From NCBI GenBank assembly GCA_026873275.1, contig JANTUC010000002.1, positions 1,922,001 to 1,986,000 of the forward strand: a stretch of 64,000 bases of DNA. The letters run 5' to 3'. Under the pieces are notes generated by a model. It had not been told where the DNA came from, searched no databases, and saw only the letters and a list, made by a program, of their open reading frames with translations. Source of the DNA: Pseudopithomyces maydicus. Its lineage: Eukaryota > Ascomycota > Dothideomycetes > Pleosporales > Didymosphaeriaceae. This document shows, one piece after another, positions 55,017-64,000 of this stretch. How positions within the stretch are numbered: position 1 is the stretch's first letter; the number at the start of each line of letters is the position of its first letter. A program made the translations under genes and the position numbers.

Positions 55017-57156
55017 GCAAAGATGCTTGTAAAAAAAATCAGTATGAGAATGAGAATGTCCGGAAACATCTGGATGAATGGATGATCCCTATTAGTGGAT
55101 CGACGGGTTTGTAGTCGAAGAGCTAGCCCAATTGCAAGCGAAGCAACCCCCAAGACACCTTGACCATCATTGAGAACGTAGAAAATAATGCACAAACTAG
55201 GACATGGCATGAATTTTACTGAAGATCGTTACTAAATCTGATCTGCGGTACTGCCATGTAGCATCACCTTTGCCTTGATTTTGATGCTTCATATGGCTCT
55301 GCATCGAGCGTGCCACGACCATATCTTTGGCTCTATCTGCTTGCGAGACTTCTGCTCTACAGGCTGTATAGTTTGATTACGACCAGCTACAATATTTATT
55401 ACAGTGGTCGGGGGAAGGCAACGTGCCTCCAGTGGGTTAGCTCAGCCGACAGGAGCCAATGATTTGTGATGGACCTCCTCATGCCCAGTTGGTAGTTGGC
55501 TTTATTTACGAGCAAGTCTAAGAAGGAATTCCGAGAGTTCTGGCAAAAGTTCGCGACTACAGAAATCACCATCGACCTCGTTCCGTTTACTTGAAGTGTG
55601 TCAAAGTCGACGCCAAACCCAAACGCTTGGTGCGGAGAGGTAACCCTCTTCCGGTATCCAGATACGACAGTACCCAACATGACGTGATTACAGACAGAAT
55701 ATCAAGGAAGAATTTCAGGTCGTGGATATGACGGCTCGTGCGAAAGTGAGTCTCGGTGAAATATATATTTGTGACGACTGAGGATAATTTACGTTACTAG
55801 AGGCGAGGATGGTGAAGAAGCGGATCGACGACAATCATACGGTGATTTCATTATCTATTCCAATTCCACAGCAATATTTCTGTAAGTGATCAGAAACGTT
55901 AGGATGCTGCGCAACTCGACCAACTCTTCCTCAAAGTATAATCACTCTTCTCCCCAACTACCAGAAGACGACATGAAAAGCGCAACTTAGATAGGTAAAG
56001 AACCGAAGAGGGGTTCTCAGGGATCACATCTCCATGCCTAAGGCAAGCCGCAACGTTGAGGGGTCTGATTCCGGTCGAGTAGCTACTCCAACTCCTCAGC
56101 CCACGGATAGCTACGTACTCTCCGCCCTCTCCGCGCTTACTGACAACGCCGCAGGTGAGGTAGCATCAATCGTTTAGCGATCTCCCGCCCAGCTCACCCA
56201 AGCCTTGTCACTGTTTCACGTACCCGAGTAACGGCAATCCGGCCCAGCCCATCCACCTACCAACCGCTTGACGTGTTGCGTAGCATTTTTTCGGGCCGAG
56301 TATGCAGCACTACGTGTCCGCATCAGTTCTTTTCTCACCCTAAAAAAAAAAAAAGAAAAAGAAAAGAAAAGAAGAAATACGACAAGTTCAAATCAACTGT
56401 GATTTCGCAGTACATAGAGCACGTACACACATATATGCTTTACCGCGCTGAAAGGACATGGTAACAATAACAAGAACCGGATGACTTGCTGTTTCAGTCC
56501 CCAATGTCTTTCAACGCAGCAGCCATCTCGTTCTGGCGGTCAAAAGTGTAATTACTAGTGCCGCGACAACAGTGGTGTAAAAGGAATGGCCCTCCCGAAG
56601 GTACCGAACCGCCGTGCCAAGCTCATCAAATCTCCGCCCTGCCTCCGCCCTTTCTCGGCGGAGAAAAGGCCCAGCTTTGAGTTACGTACTTGGATCGGCA
56701 GACCTCGCCGAGCTACATACGCCAATGTTGATGTTCGCTGGGCCAGGGTTGGCGGAGAAGGAGAAGGGTACGTTCATGTGCCACAGGACGTCATTGGACG
56801 AGTGCGACAACTTTTACAGTCAGGGGTGGTGAATGCGACCATCTTTGGTATGGGGGAATCAACAGCTCGAAAAGCGATGGCTTTGGCAGTCACATGCAGG
56901 AAGGCAGAATTCAGACCAAGTTCAGAAAGCTAAGAGTTTGCATTGCAAATGGGTATATCATATAGAAAAATCAATGTATCGCAATACGCCAATGCTGCGT
57001 AGAATACGCCAGAGTCAATCCCAGACTCAAAAACTCCGTGCCCAATGCCGCTAGAAGTAGAGCTTCGCGTAGAAGCGCAAAAGGAAAAAGATAAACAAAA
57101 AAATCAACGCCCAACCGATATTGTGACAATTGATGTAAAAGATGGGGGTGTATGCG
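55017..57156. other. long intergenic region
   Basis: About 2.1 kb. A minus-strand frame (55680-55399) reads GYRKRVTSPHQAFGFGVDFD but has no partner exon. A poly-A rich tract lies at 56342-56375. No complete gene is supported; the frame at 56586-56933 looks random. Confidence 0.3.
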
Positions 57157-58086
57157 TCACCGCAGAGCCCGCGACAGCCATCGATCCCACCAGTTCCGCA
57201 CGCCCAGAATGCTCTCTTTGCCGTCGTTGTGACCGTCCTGGCCAGCAGGGTCACCCAGAATGGCGGAGAAGAACCAGAAAAAAGCGGCGGTCCAGGCGGC
57301 GATGGCGACGCCGACGGCAACGAAGGGAGAGAACAGGTGCACGACGACCAGCATGGGCGCGCTGTATTGGGTGGATGTGGAGAAGGAGTATACGAGGTGC
57401 AGCTGCAGGTTCAGCGGCGGTGCGAGGAAGGTGGTGAGCTGCGAGGGAGCCGGAGAGCGCGAGGAGAAGAGGCGGAAGGGCTGGAGGAAGAGCGAGATGA
57501 GGAGGGCGACCATGGTCCAGAGCATGATCAGAAAGGAGAGGAGGGCGCAGGGCAGCGAGAGGTAGAGCTGGGGCGTGTCAGTGGGGCGTTCACAGGACAT
57601 GGGGACAGAGCGGAGCAGGGCAGAGGGAGGAAGGATGCGTACCAGCAGCTGCACGGGCTTGTCCTCGGGGCCCTTCTCGTCGTAGTCGTCGGCATGGTAG
57701 GCAATGGTCTGGCGCGTCACGTCCGGGTTCGAGGGGGCGCGGCGCTGCGAGCTGTCTGCCTTCTCGGGGTCGTGGGCGGCGCGGCTGGCGGGCTCGGGCG
57801 ACGCAGGGCCGACGGGGTCGTGGAGGCGGGCTGGGTGCCTGCGGGCGGACGAGAGGCTGCTCGCCGGGCTGGGCGGCGCGTTGGTCTGGAGGTTGGGCGA
57901 GCGCGGGTAGGAGATGACCGAGTCGTGGGCGCGGCTGTTGCTGCTGCCCTTGCTGCCCCGCTCGGCGCGCTGGCGCGGGTCGTAGGGGTCCTTTTCGCTG
58001 TACTCGTGGCCAACGTCGACGGGGCGCTGGTGCTGGAGGACGGGCAGGTGGGCGGGCGCTGGCGGCGGCGGAAGCTGGGGGTCCAT
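57157..58086 (-). CDS. uncharacterised multi-pass membrane protein, about 284 aa
   Basis: Two exons, 58086-57643 and 57567-57157, with a 75-bp intron; because 75 is a multiple of three, an unspliced frame also stays open. The first 150 residues are Pro/Ser/Arg-rich and probably disordered, starting MDPQLPPPPAPAHLPVLQH. The second half has hydrophobic segments (LLSFLIMLWTMVALLISLFL, APMLVVVHLFSPFVAVGVA, AWTAAFFWFFSAILG) and ends NWWDRWLSRALR. The arrangement resembles fungal conserved membrane proteins with a cytosolic tail. I cannot assign a family. Confidence 0.72.
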   Translation of the reverse strand: MDPQLPPPPAPAHLPVLQHQRPVDVGHEYSEKDPYDPRQRAERGSKGSSNSRAHDSVISYPRSPNLQTNAPPSPASSLSSARRHPARLHDPVGPASPEPASRAAHDPEKADSSQRRAPSNPDVTRQTIAYHADDYDEKGPEDKPVQLLVRILPPSALLRSVPMSCERPTDTPQLYLSLPCALLSFLIMLWTMVALLISLFLQPFRLFSSRSPAPSQLTTFLAPPLNLQLHLVYSFSTSTQYSAPMLVVVHLFSPFVAVGVAIAAWTAAFFWFFSAILGDPAGQDGHNDGKESILGVRNWWDRWLSRALR

Positions 58087-59432
58087 GGCGGGTGGGTGCG
58101 ATTGGCTACGCGTGCATGGGCTTCAACGACGACTACAGGGTCGTATAGTGGGTGGATGCCGACGAGCGGTCGCTCATGATATAGATGAGGCAGAGTCTTG
58201 CCCGCAGAGGAGGCAAGACAGGCGGTTACATGGAGTTTACGCTCGCAGAGCCTTGGGAGACTTGGTCCTCTGCGAAAGATCCATACCAAGCTCTGGGCAT
58301 TTCTGGGCAATGGGCGACACCCTCCCAGACGCCAATCACGCGCCGGCGCACTCGGCACAGTCTGCTCAACTGTGCGGACGTGCTGAAGCAGTCAAGACGG
58401 AAAGCACGGCACCAGCCCTCCGGCGTGTTGGACCTCTGTCTTCTGCTCGTCCGCCAACTTGGCGCCCGACGCCCTCCGCCTTCGACCGTTGCTGCTGTGT
58501 CGCTGCGACGCCGCCAAGCCCAGCCAGACCACCTGATGCCGCCGGCCTGCCCAGGTGCTGTGCCTAGACACTCCGCCAGCACCGTGGCACTGCCTTGCCG
58601 TCCAGTGCATCCTGCCCACTGTGCCCAGTGCCGTCTGCCCCAGCGCCCTGTCGCCCTGCTGGTGGGATTGCTCGGCGCAATATCCTCTCCTTTGGCTCCG
58701 ACCAAACCCGCCTCGCATCACGTGTTGCCCAACCGCCCCCTCCCCCAGAGCAATACCAAGCCTGGCTGAAACCGAGTCGAGGCCAGGTACCTACGCCAGG
58801 TACCTACGCCATGTGTCCACATGTCCGTCTTCTCCACGCCTGCCCACCCGTCCCGCTTGCCTGCCTGTCCTTTTTGCATCGCGGGGGTGCTGGCGGAATC
58901 CCCGCCCGTCCACCTTCCTCCTTGGCCCATGTAGCCTCCTGCATTATAAAGACGCTGCCTCCCCGTCGCTCCGGCTCGCGCGGTCCTTGGCTCGTCGACC
59001 AGGCGGTCGGATGTCGTGGAATATTGTTGAGTGGTTCTTCACTTGCACGACCGACCCACCCACCGAGAGCATCTACGTCACATGCACTGCCCATTGAGGT
59101 CCCGGCCAGGGAACAGAACCTACGTACATACTCTGCATCACGCCCATGAAGTTGGCAGCGTCCAGTATCTACTACTCGTATCTGGTAGCGCTAGCCGCTT
59201 GGACGACCTTGGGACGGTCGTGGCGGTCATTACCTGGACCTCTGTAATCACATGCACAAATGTTGACCCTAACCTGCAGTACTAGTACGTACAACCCTCG
59301 CATCCGCACTCAGGACTTGCGAATCGGTCGTCCGTAAAAAAAAAAAAAAGATGGTTCGTACATGCATGCTCTGCGCGTGGCATTGCCTCTCCTTCAACAT
59401 GAATTGTTATTCCATCACATCTCTGCCCTCTT

Positions 59433-59465
<33 letters not shown>

Positions 59466-59541
59466 CCTAAATCTGTTCTTATGCTGCTCTGCCAAGGGAA
59501 TATCACACCCTGCCACTCTTGACTGAATCCAGTAGTCTACG
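58087..59541. other. long intergenic region
   Basis: About 1.45 kb. Contents seen: two copies of a 13-bp AGGTACCTACGCC at 58783-58808, a 13-bp poly-A at about 59337, and a (TCCCTC)n-like hexamer microsatellite at 59430-59462. Several GC-rich open frames lack conserved character and are rejected. Confidence 0.35.
59430..59462. repeat. TCCCTC-type hexamer microsatellite
   Basis: About five tandem copies of a TCCCTC unit lie downstream of the BTB gene's stop codon. Confidence 0.7.
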
Positions 59542-61337
59542 CTAAACCATCGGTTCTGGCGGCAGAAAGCCTTCGGTCTGAACCTCCAATACTAGTCCCG
59601 ATGTAACTGCATTCTGTCGGACAAGTTTGATTGTGGACTCTGCCATGGGACTGTCCAGACTTTCCCTGGCCTCATGAAGTAGGGTCGCAAGGACTTTGCT
59701 GATGTCGCAGTCGTCGTGTCTCGCTGTGCCCACAAGATCGTCAGGTGAGGAGCTTTTCGCCATTGTTGTGTCCGCACTGCTCGCTACTGTATTCTGTACT
59801 GGGCGAAATATGATACTAGGTGCAGCAGCTAGCTGTTCGTATACCTGTACTGGTTGGCATGGGCCCAGAAAGCGGTCTGTTGTATTGATGAGAAGCTTAC
59901 CTCGTTGACTGATAGCGGGATGGCTTGGGCTTTTGTCACAGGTGGCCAGTAATTGTACGTCTTTAGGTACCGGATCAATTCTCCGTGGTTCGTATGCGTG
60001 CAGGTAGTGCGCTCATGGTTGATAGCAATATCAGCGTCCTCATACGGTGGCTGCGGGGTCTCTACTCGGCAGCTATCACCGTTCTCCATGGCGTCAATGA
60101 GCTTATACACAATGTTGAAAACTGAACGTAGAGGCGAAAAGTCAGCTGAGACGCATCTAACTAGTTTCCAAACATGACCTACATATTGCAAGAGCCTTGA
60201 TGCGCTTGTGACGGATCTCATCTATCATCTGGTTAGACACTGGCCGTTCTATCCGCAACCACAACGTATACGTACTGTAAGCTTCTTGAGAAATACGGCC
60301 TGGCAATCTGTCGCGCCTCCCGGGTACTAACAAGGTTCCCTCCACGTCCACACGGCAATGCAGGACCAGGTGTCTGGCCAATGTGATGTAATGTCTCTCT
60401 AGCCCAAATTGAGATGCAACGGTAAGCCACTGCTCACGCCCTGGTGACAACAGTTTCCCCTGGTGTGGAACAATCCACGTCCGAATGTACGGCGCTACTT
60501 GAGAGTTCATCTCATACTTGGCGCAAAGAGACGTCATGGCGAGAAGTTGTCGGAAAGAAAGCAATTTGGGTACTTTGCGTATATGCCAAACGTGCGACAA
60601 CCACATGAGCACTAACATCATGTCTGCATCGTCATTGGGTAGAGATAGCACTCGTCGCCTTGACAGCAAGTTCTCACGTTCGCTCTGAGCGATTGCTTCC
60701 ACCCATTTGGGGCCAAAGTTCTTGATCGTGTCGGACTGTACGATGATTCTTCGCGAGTGCTTCTGTATACATCTTTCGCCGACCTCGAGGACGAGATTTC
60801 CTTTGGGATGAATCTCAGATTCGTTGTGTGGCTCAATATCGGCATCCGGAATCTTGTCTGGGATTACCCGCTCTTGTCTGGTATCACTTGTCGACCTGGG
60901 TCTGGAACCATCTACGACAGCTATTGTTGAAACAAAAGTGGTCGAAGATGGTACCTCTCTCAACTTCTCTACATTAGGGTCGTCAGCGCGTATCAGATAG
61001 GAGGCGCTTATACAAGAAAGAAAGACTTGCCATCCTCAGATAATGTCGGCGACAATGCTTTCGAAACTTCCCGGACCTCGACCGTGGCCGACTCTTGTGA
61101 TGATATATGAGCCTGTGATGAATATGGTTGTGACTGCTGAGTTGGAGGAAACAACTTGTAGGTCGGAGATGCCTTTGCCTGCAAGGGACGCTGTTCGCGC
61201 ACTTGAGTCTGCGTGCGTCGCATCGTAGGACTGGATGCGGCGGGAGAGTAGACTGACGCGCCAGTGACAGACCTAGACAGCTGCGACGTCTTAGGCCGGG
61301 GGCAATGGGAGAAAATCTCGCCGTGTTGTGGCATCAT
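59542..61337 (-). CDS. BTB/POZ-domain protein, about 534 aa
   Basis: Four exons (61337-61031, 60968-60183, 60121-59901, 59832-59542) give about 534 residues. After a Ser/Gln/Pro-rich N-terminus comes a BTB-like fold: GNLVLEVGERCIQKHSRRI, the DTIKNFGPKWVEAI helix, SLPNDDADMMLVLMWLSHV and LLAMTSLCAKYEMNSQVAP. The 5' intron uses a GC donor (GCAAGT) and a TAG acceptor, which alone restores frame (ALSPTLSEDEKLREVP). The other introns are standard. BTB proteins of this type in fungi often act as Cul3 adaptors or in unknown complexes. A GTACGT in exon 2 near 60280 resembles a donor but has no acceptor in phase. Confidence 0.75.
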
Positions 61338-61912
61338 GTGTGGCAACCTGAGCCGGTAAGATGCTGAGCCATCACAAAGATCAGGAGGCGCAGAGGTGCG
61401 AAGAAGAATGACAGCGGTAGTATGGGGAAGCGAACGCTTTGGTGAGTAAAGCTAGTTGCCTGGTCACAACCAAGGGGAATATTTGTATTTGTGGCCTTGA
61501 GGCCAGAGGAAACGTGCTGAGGAACAACCTGCACAAGACTCGTTCGGCACCGACTCAACAGTTGATGGCGAGCCGCAGCGCCTTTTTCAGTGTGGGAAAC
61601 AGTGATTTCTTGATGCATTGTCGTGCACTACTTTGCAGAGCCAAACCTGCTCTTTCAGAAGCATTCGTTCATATTCCTTAGCCTAACGCCTATGCATGCC
61701 AAAAACCGAGGGGTATCCAAAAACCGCCACATGTTGCCCATAATTCGTGTCATCGTGTGCGTATACCGTTGGGGAAAAAACCAATAACGCCGAAGCCCGA
61801 GTATCCAACCAAGCCCCCATGCGACACGCCCAATCTTTCCAACCTTTGCAACCTTTCCAAACACAACGCCACACATGCAAGATGCATGTCGCAAGTGTTG
61901 TTTGATCTTCAC
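61338..61912. other. intergenic
   Basis: A 575-bp spacer holding the BTB gene promoter and the 3' UTR of the next gene. A minus-strand frame at 61618-61334 shows no conserved character. Confidence 0.35.
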
Positions 61913-62803
61913 TCACCACTCATGTAGCATTTCGCCTACGGCGTCCAAGGCCTCACCCACGGCCGCCCAGAAGCCCGTCTTTTGCGGAGCCACGTCGTTG
62001 GAGACTGGCTGTTCCTGAGCACGAACATCCTTCTCTTGCCTTAGCTGAGACGACTTGTTGTTCAACTCTCGTCGCAAGTCACTGATGATGTCTAGCTGGA
62101 TAGAGTTCAGCTGCTTCACTTCGTCCATGCGCATTGTCAAGTCTTGAACGTGCATCTTGACATTTTCAATGTACTTGCCCACCTCGAGCACGTAGCCTTG
62201 GCTCAGGGCAAGGTCGTCGTCATTGGCAGGGGAGCTGTATGGACGCATGGATTCTTCATTTGCGATTCCCAACCCAGTAGCGTCATGAGGCGCGTCGACT
62301 TCAGAGAACAAGTGGTCGTCGGTTTGCTTCGACTGCGCTTCGGGCGCGGAGAGGAAGCGTGCCATTTCCTCAAACTTGGACACCAGGTACTCCATCTGCT
62401 CGTCGGTCGGCTCGCGTGTCTGGATGAGGTTTTCCAGCTGGGCGGCGCACGACAAAAGCGCATGTTGCATGGGAGAGGAGCACAAGTCCAGGGTGCTGTT
62501 CCAGGAGACGGAGGGCAAGGGCGAGAGCGGGCGGACGGCATGGGCCTTGGTGGAGGGCATCGACTCGGGAGTGTGGGGATATTGCTGGAAGTCGTCCCGC
62601 AGCAAGCCAGAGCTCCACGGGGTCCTGATGGGCGTGAGCGGCGGCTCTGGTCCGTCACGCTGGGCGTAGACATTGCTGCTGTCCTGGAAGCGGTCCGAGT
62701 CGGATTCGGGCGGTGTGAGAGGGCGCGCCTGGGGGAGCGATGGGGCGCTCTGTGAGCGCAAGGCGGCTGCGGGCATGGCCGTCATGGTCCTCATGGTCCT
62801 CAT
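61913..62803 (-). CDS. coiled-coil protein of unknown function, 296 aa
   Basis: A single exon with the first ATG at 62803. The N-terminus is Pro/Ser-rich with LTPPESDSDRF. A helical middle follows (LENLIQTREPTDEQMEYLV), then a likely coiled coil (IENVKMHVQDLTMRMDEVK, SDLRRELNNKSSQL). It ends TGFWAAVGEALDAVGEMLHEW, an amphipathic helix. The open frame reaches 62851, but only the Met near 62803 is an ATG. No family is recognised. Its 5' region is divergent from trp2. Confidence 0.65.
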   Translation of the reverse strand: MRTMRTMTAMPAAALRSQSAPSLPQARPLTPPESDSDRFQDSSNVYAQRDGPEPPLTPIRTPWSSGLLRDDFQQYPHTPESMPSTKAHAVRPLSPLPSVSWNSTLDLCSSPMQHALLSCAAQLENLIQTREPTDEQMEYLVSKFEEMARFLSAPEAQSKQTDDHLFSEVDAPHDATGLGIANEESMRPYSSPANDDDLALSQGYVLEVGKYIENVKMHVQDLTMRMDEVKQLNSIQLDIISDLRRELNNKSSQLRQEKDVRAQEQPVSNDVAPQKTGFWAAVGEALDAVGEMLHEW

Positions 62804-63152
62804 GGCGCTGCGCAGACGTGGGAGGGCAGCGCTACAAGGGCATCGCGACACAGGACAGGGCAGGACGCGAGAGGTCGGTCTAGGCAGGCCATTATTACAG
62901 CCAGCCAGCGAGCCAGCCAGCCAGCCAGCCAGCGCTGCAACGAGGTTGGCGTGGCGCCCGATGCCCCGCAGTCTGCCAACGGCCCCCCTCCACCACCAAT
63001 CGGCGTCGCGTCTTCTCCACGGATTTTGGCTTCACCTGAAATCCACACCTGACCTACCACCAACCTTGCAAGCTGCACCGTGTCCTGATCTCCAACCCGT
63101 CACAATCCAGCACCACGGAGCCCTGATCGCCCACACAGGCCAGGAACCAGAC
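62804..63152. promoter_or_regulatory. divergent promoter with (GCCA)n repeat
   Basis: A 349-bp spacer between the coiled-coil gene and trp2. It contains a GCCA/CCAG tetranucleotide microsatellite at 62898-62933, interrupted once by GCGA. Confidence 0.55.
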
Positions 63153-64000
63153 ATGGCCCAGGTGCGCCACTCCCGTAACCACTGACCGTCCGGAGGGGCA
63201 GCAACTGACCCATGGCCCGCTAGTTCGCCGTCCAACCGTCGCTCGACACTGTGCGAGAGGTCCTCGCCGCGGCCGTCGACTCTCCCAATCCGCCCAACCT
63301 CGTCCCCGTCTTCTCGTCCATCTCCGCCGAGTTCCTTACCCCGGGCCTGATCTATCTGAAAATCGCTGAGCAGTGAGTCTGACTCATTCCGAACCCATGC
63401 ACGCACAACCTTGACACGGGCTAGGGCAAAGTCCAAGCTGTCGTTTCTGTTCGAAAGCGCGGCAACCACCGAGACCATTGGGAGATACAGCTTTGTCGGC
63501 GCAGGTTCGTCTTGCACTCGTCTTCGGCCTGGCGGGGGCGGCACACTAACCGCCTGGCAGACCCGCGCAAGATCCTCAAGACAGGCAAGGGACATGGACC
63601 CGAGGCCGACCCGCTGCCTCTCCTCGAGAAGGAGCTCGCCAAAAGCAGAGTGGCCACCGTCCCCTCCATTCAACTACCTCCCATGACGGGCGGCGCGGTT
63701 GGCTATGTGGGATACGACTGCGTGCAGTACTTCGAGCCCAAGACCAAGCGGGACGACATGAAGGACGTTTTGGGGGTGCCTGAGAGCTTGTTCATGTTGT
63801 TCGATACCGTCGTTGCGCTGGATCACTTCGCCCAGGTGGTCAAGGTCATTACCTATGTCAAGGTTCCCGACTCGCTCGAGGACCTCGACAAGGCATACGA
63901 CCAAGCGAAGCAGACGCTGAGACACTACATCACGCTGTTGAAGAAGAGAGGCATCCCGGAGCCAGAGCAGCCGGCGATCAAGCAGGGCCACGAATACAAG
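63153..64000 (+). CDS. trp2: anthranilate synthase component I, 3' end off window
   Basis: The enzyme catalyses the first step of tryptophan synthesis, chorismate plus glutamine to anthranilate. Exons 63153-63161, 63224-63372, 63425-63504 and 63561 onwards reach the right edge. The visible part has a 9-nt first exon (MAQ), then FAVQPSLDTVREVL, FLTPGLIYLKIAEQAKSKL and SFLFESAATTETIGRYSFVGADPRK, the family N-terminal domain, followed by MTGGAVGYVGYDCVQYFEP. Introns are 62, 52 and 56 bp, all in phase. The chorismate-binding C-terminal domain lies beyond the window. Confidence 0.93.

Noticed and set aside
57142..58179. 345-codon plus-strand frame opposite the membrane protein gene
   Set aside because: Glu/Gly/Arg/Val mirror composition, and the minus strand carries a coherent membrane protein.
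60230..60300. Extra intron in the BTB gene at a GTACGT donor
   Set aside because: Donor phase 1 and the only good acceptor (phase 0) do not match, while the unspliced frame is open and downstream phases agree.

Overview
This window is nuclear DNA of a filamentous ascomycete (Pezizomycotina; the gene families and very short first exons suggest a Dothideomycete, which is inference). Nearly every gene has GT-AG introns of about 40-80 bp. Gene spacing is 0.3-2 kb on both strands, with several divergent pairs sharing promoters of 250-620 bp. I joined exons by hand, using splice consensus, frame phase and family conservation. No tRNA, rRNA, transposon or CRISPR array was recognised.

Layout. 0-6 kb: an unknown partial gene, an F-box-like protein, and three housekeeping genes: ribosomal eL14, NAC-alpha (EGD2) and ATP synthase subunit d (ATP7). 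7-15 kb: a sparse, AT-richer stretch that looks accessory. It holds a secreted DJ-1/PfpI-like protein, a GPI-anchored M35-like metallopeptidase with a damaged zinc motif, a six-exon orphan and gene fragments. 15-28 kb: SAR1 GTPase (containing a 2-nt micro-exon), RRP12, a small membrane protein, dynactin p150 and a peroxisomal ABCD transporter. 28-36 kb: a Baeyer-Villiger-type monooxygenase, a LisH-WD40 protein, a TMEM115-like Golgi protein and a small secreted cysteine-rich protein. 36-41 kb: a large ankyrin-repeat protein. 41-55 kb: a secreted DUF3455 protein, peroxisomal malate synthase ending in SKL, a conserved protein of unknown function, a WBP11-like splicing protein, an Hsp12-like stress protein, acyl-protein thioesterase, an HhH-GPD DNA glycosylase and a secreted DUF1996 protein. 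57-64 kb: a membrane protein, a BTB-domain protein with a GC-AG intron, a coiled-coil protein and the start of anthranilate synthase component I.

Two observations stand out. SAR1 regains its invariant N-terminus only if a 2-nt exon is spliced in between two strong splice sites. Separately, six unrelated genes each look broken by exactly one missing base, every time in a homopolymer (G4-G6, A5 or T8), and adding one base restores a conserved reading frame. That pattern points to homopolymer errors in the consensus rather than six real mutations, so these genes should not be called pseudogenes without raw reads.
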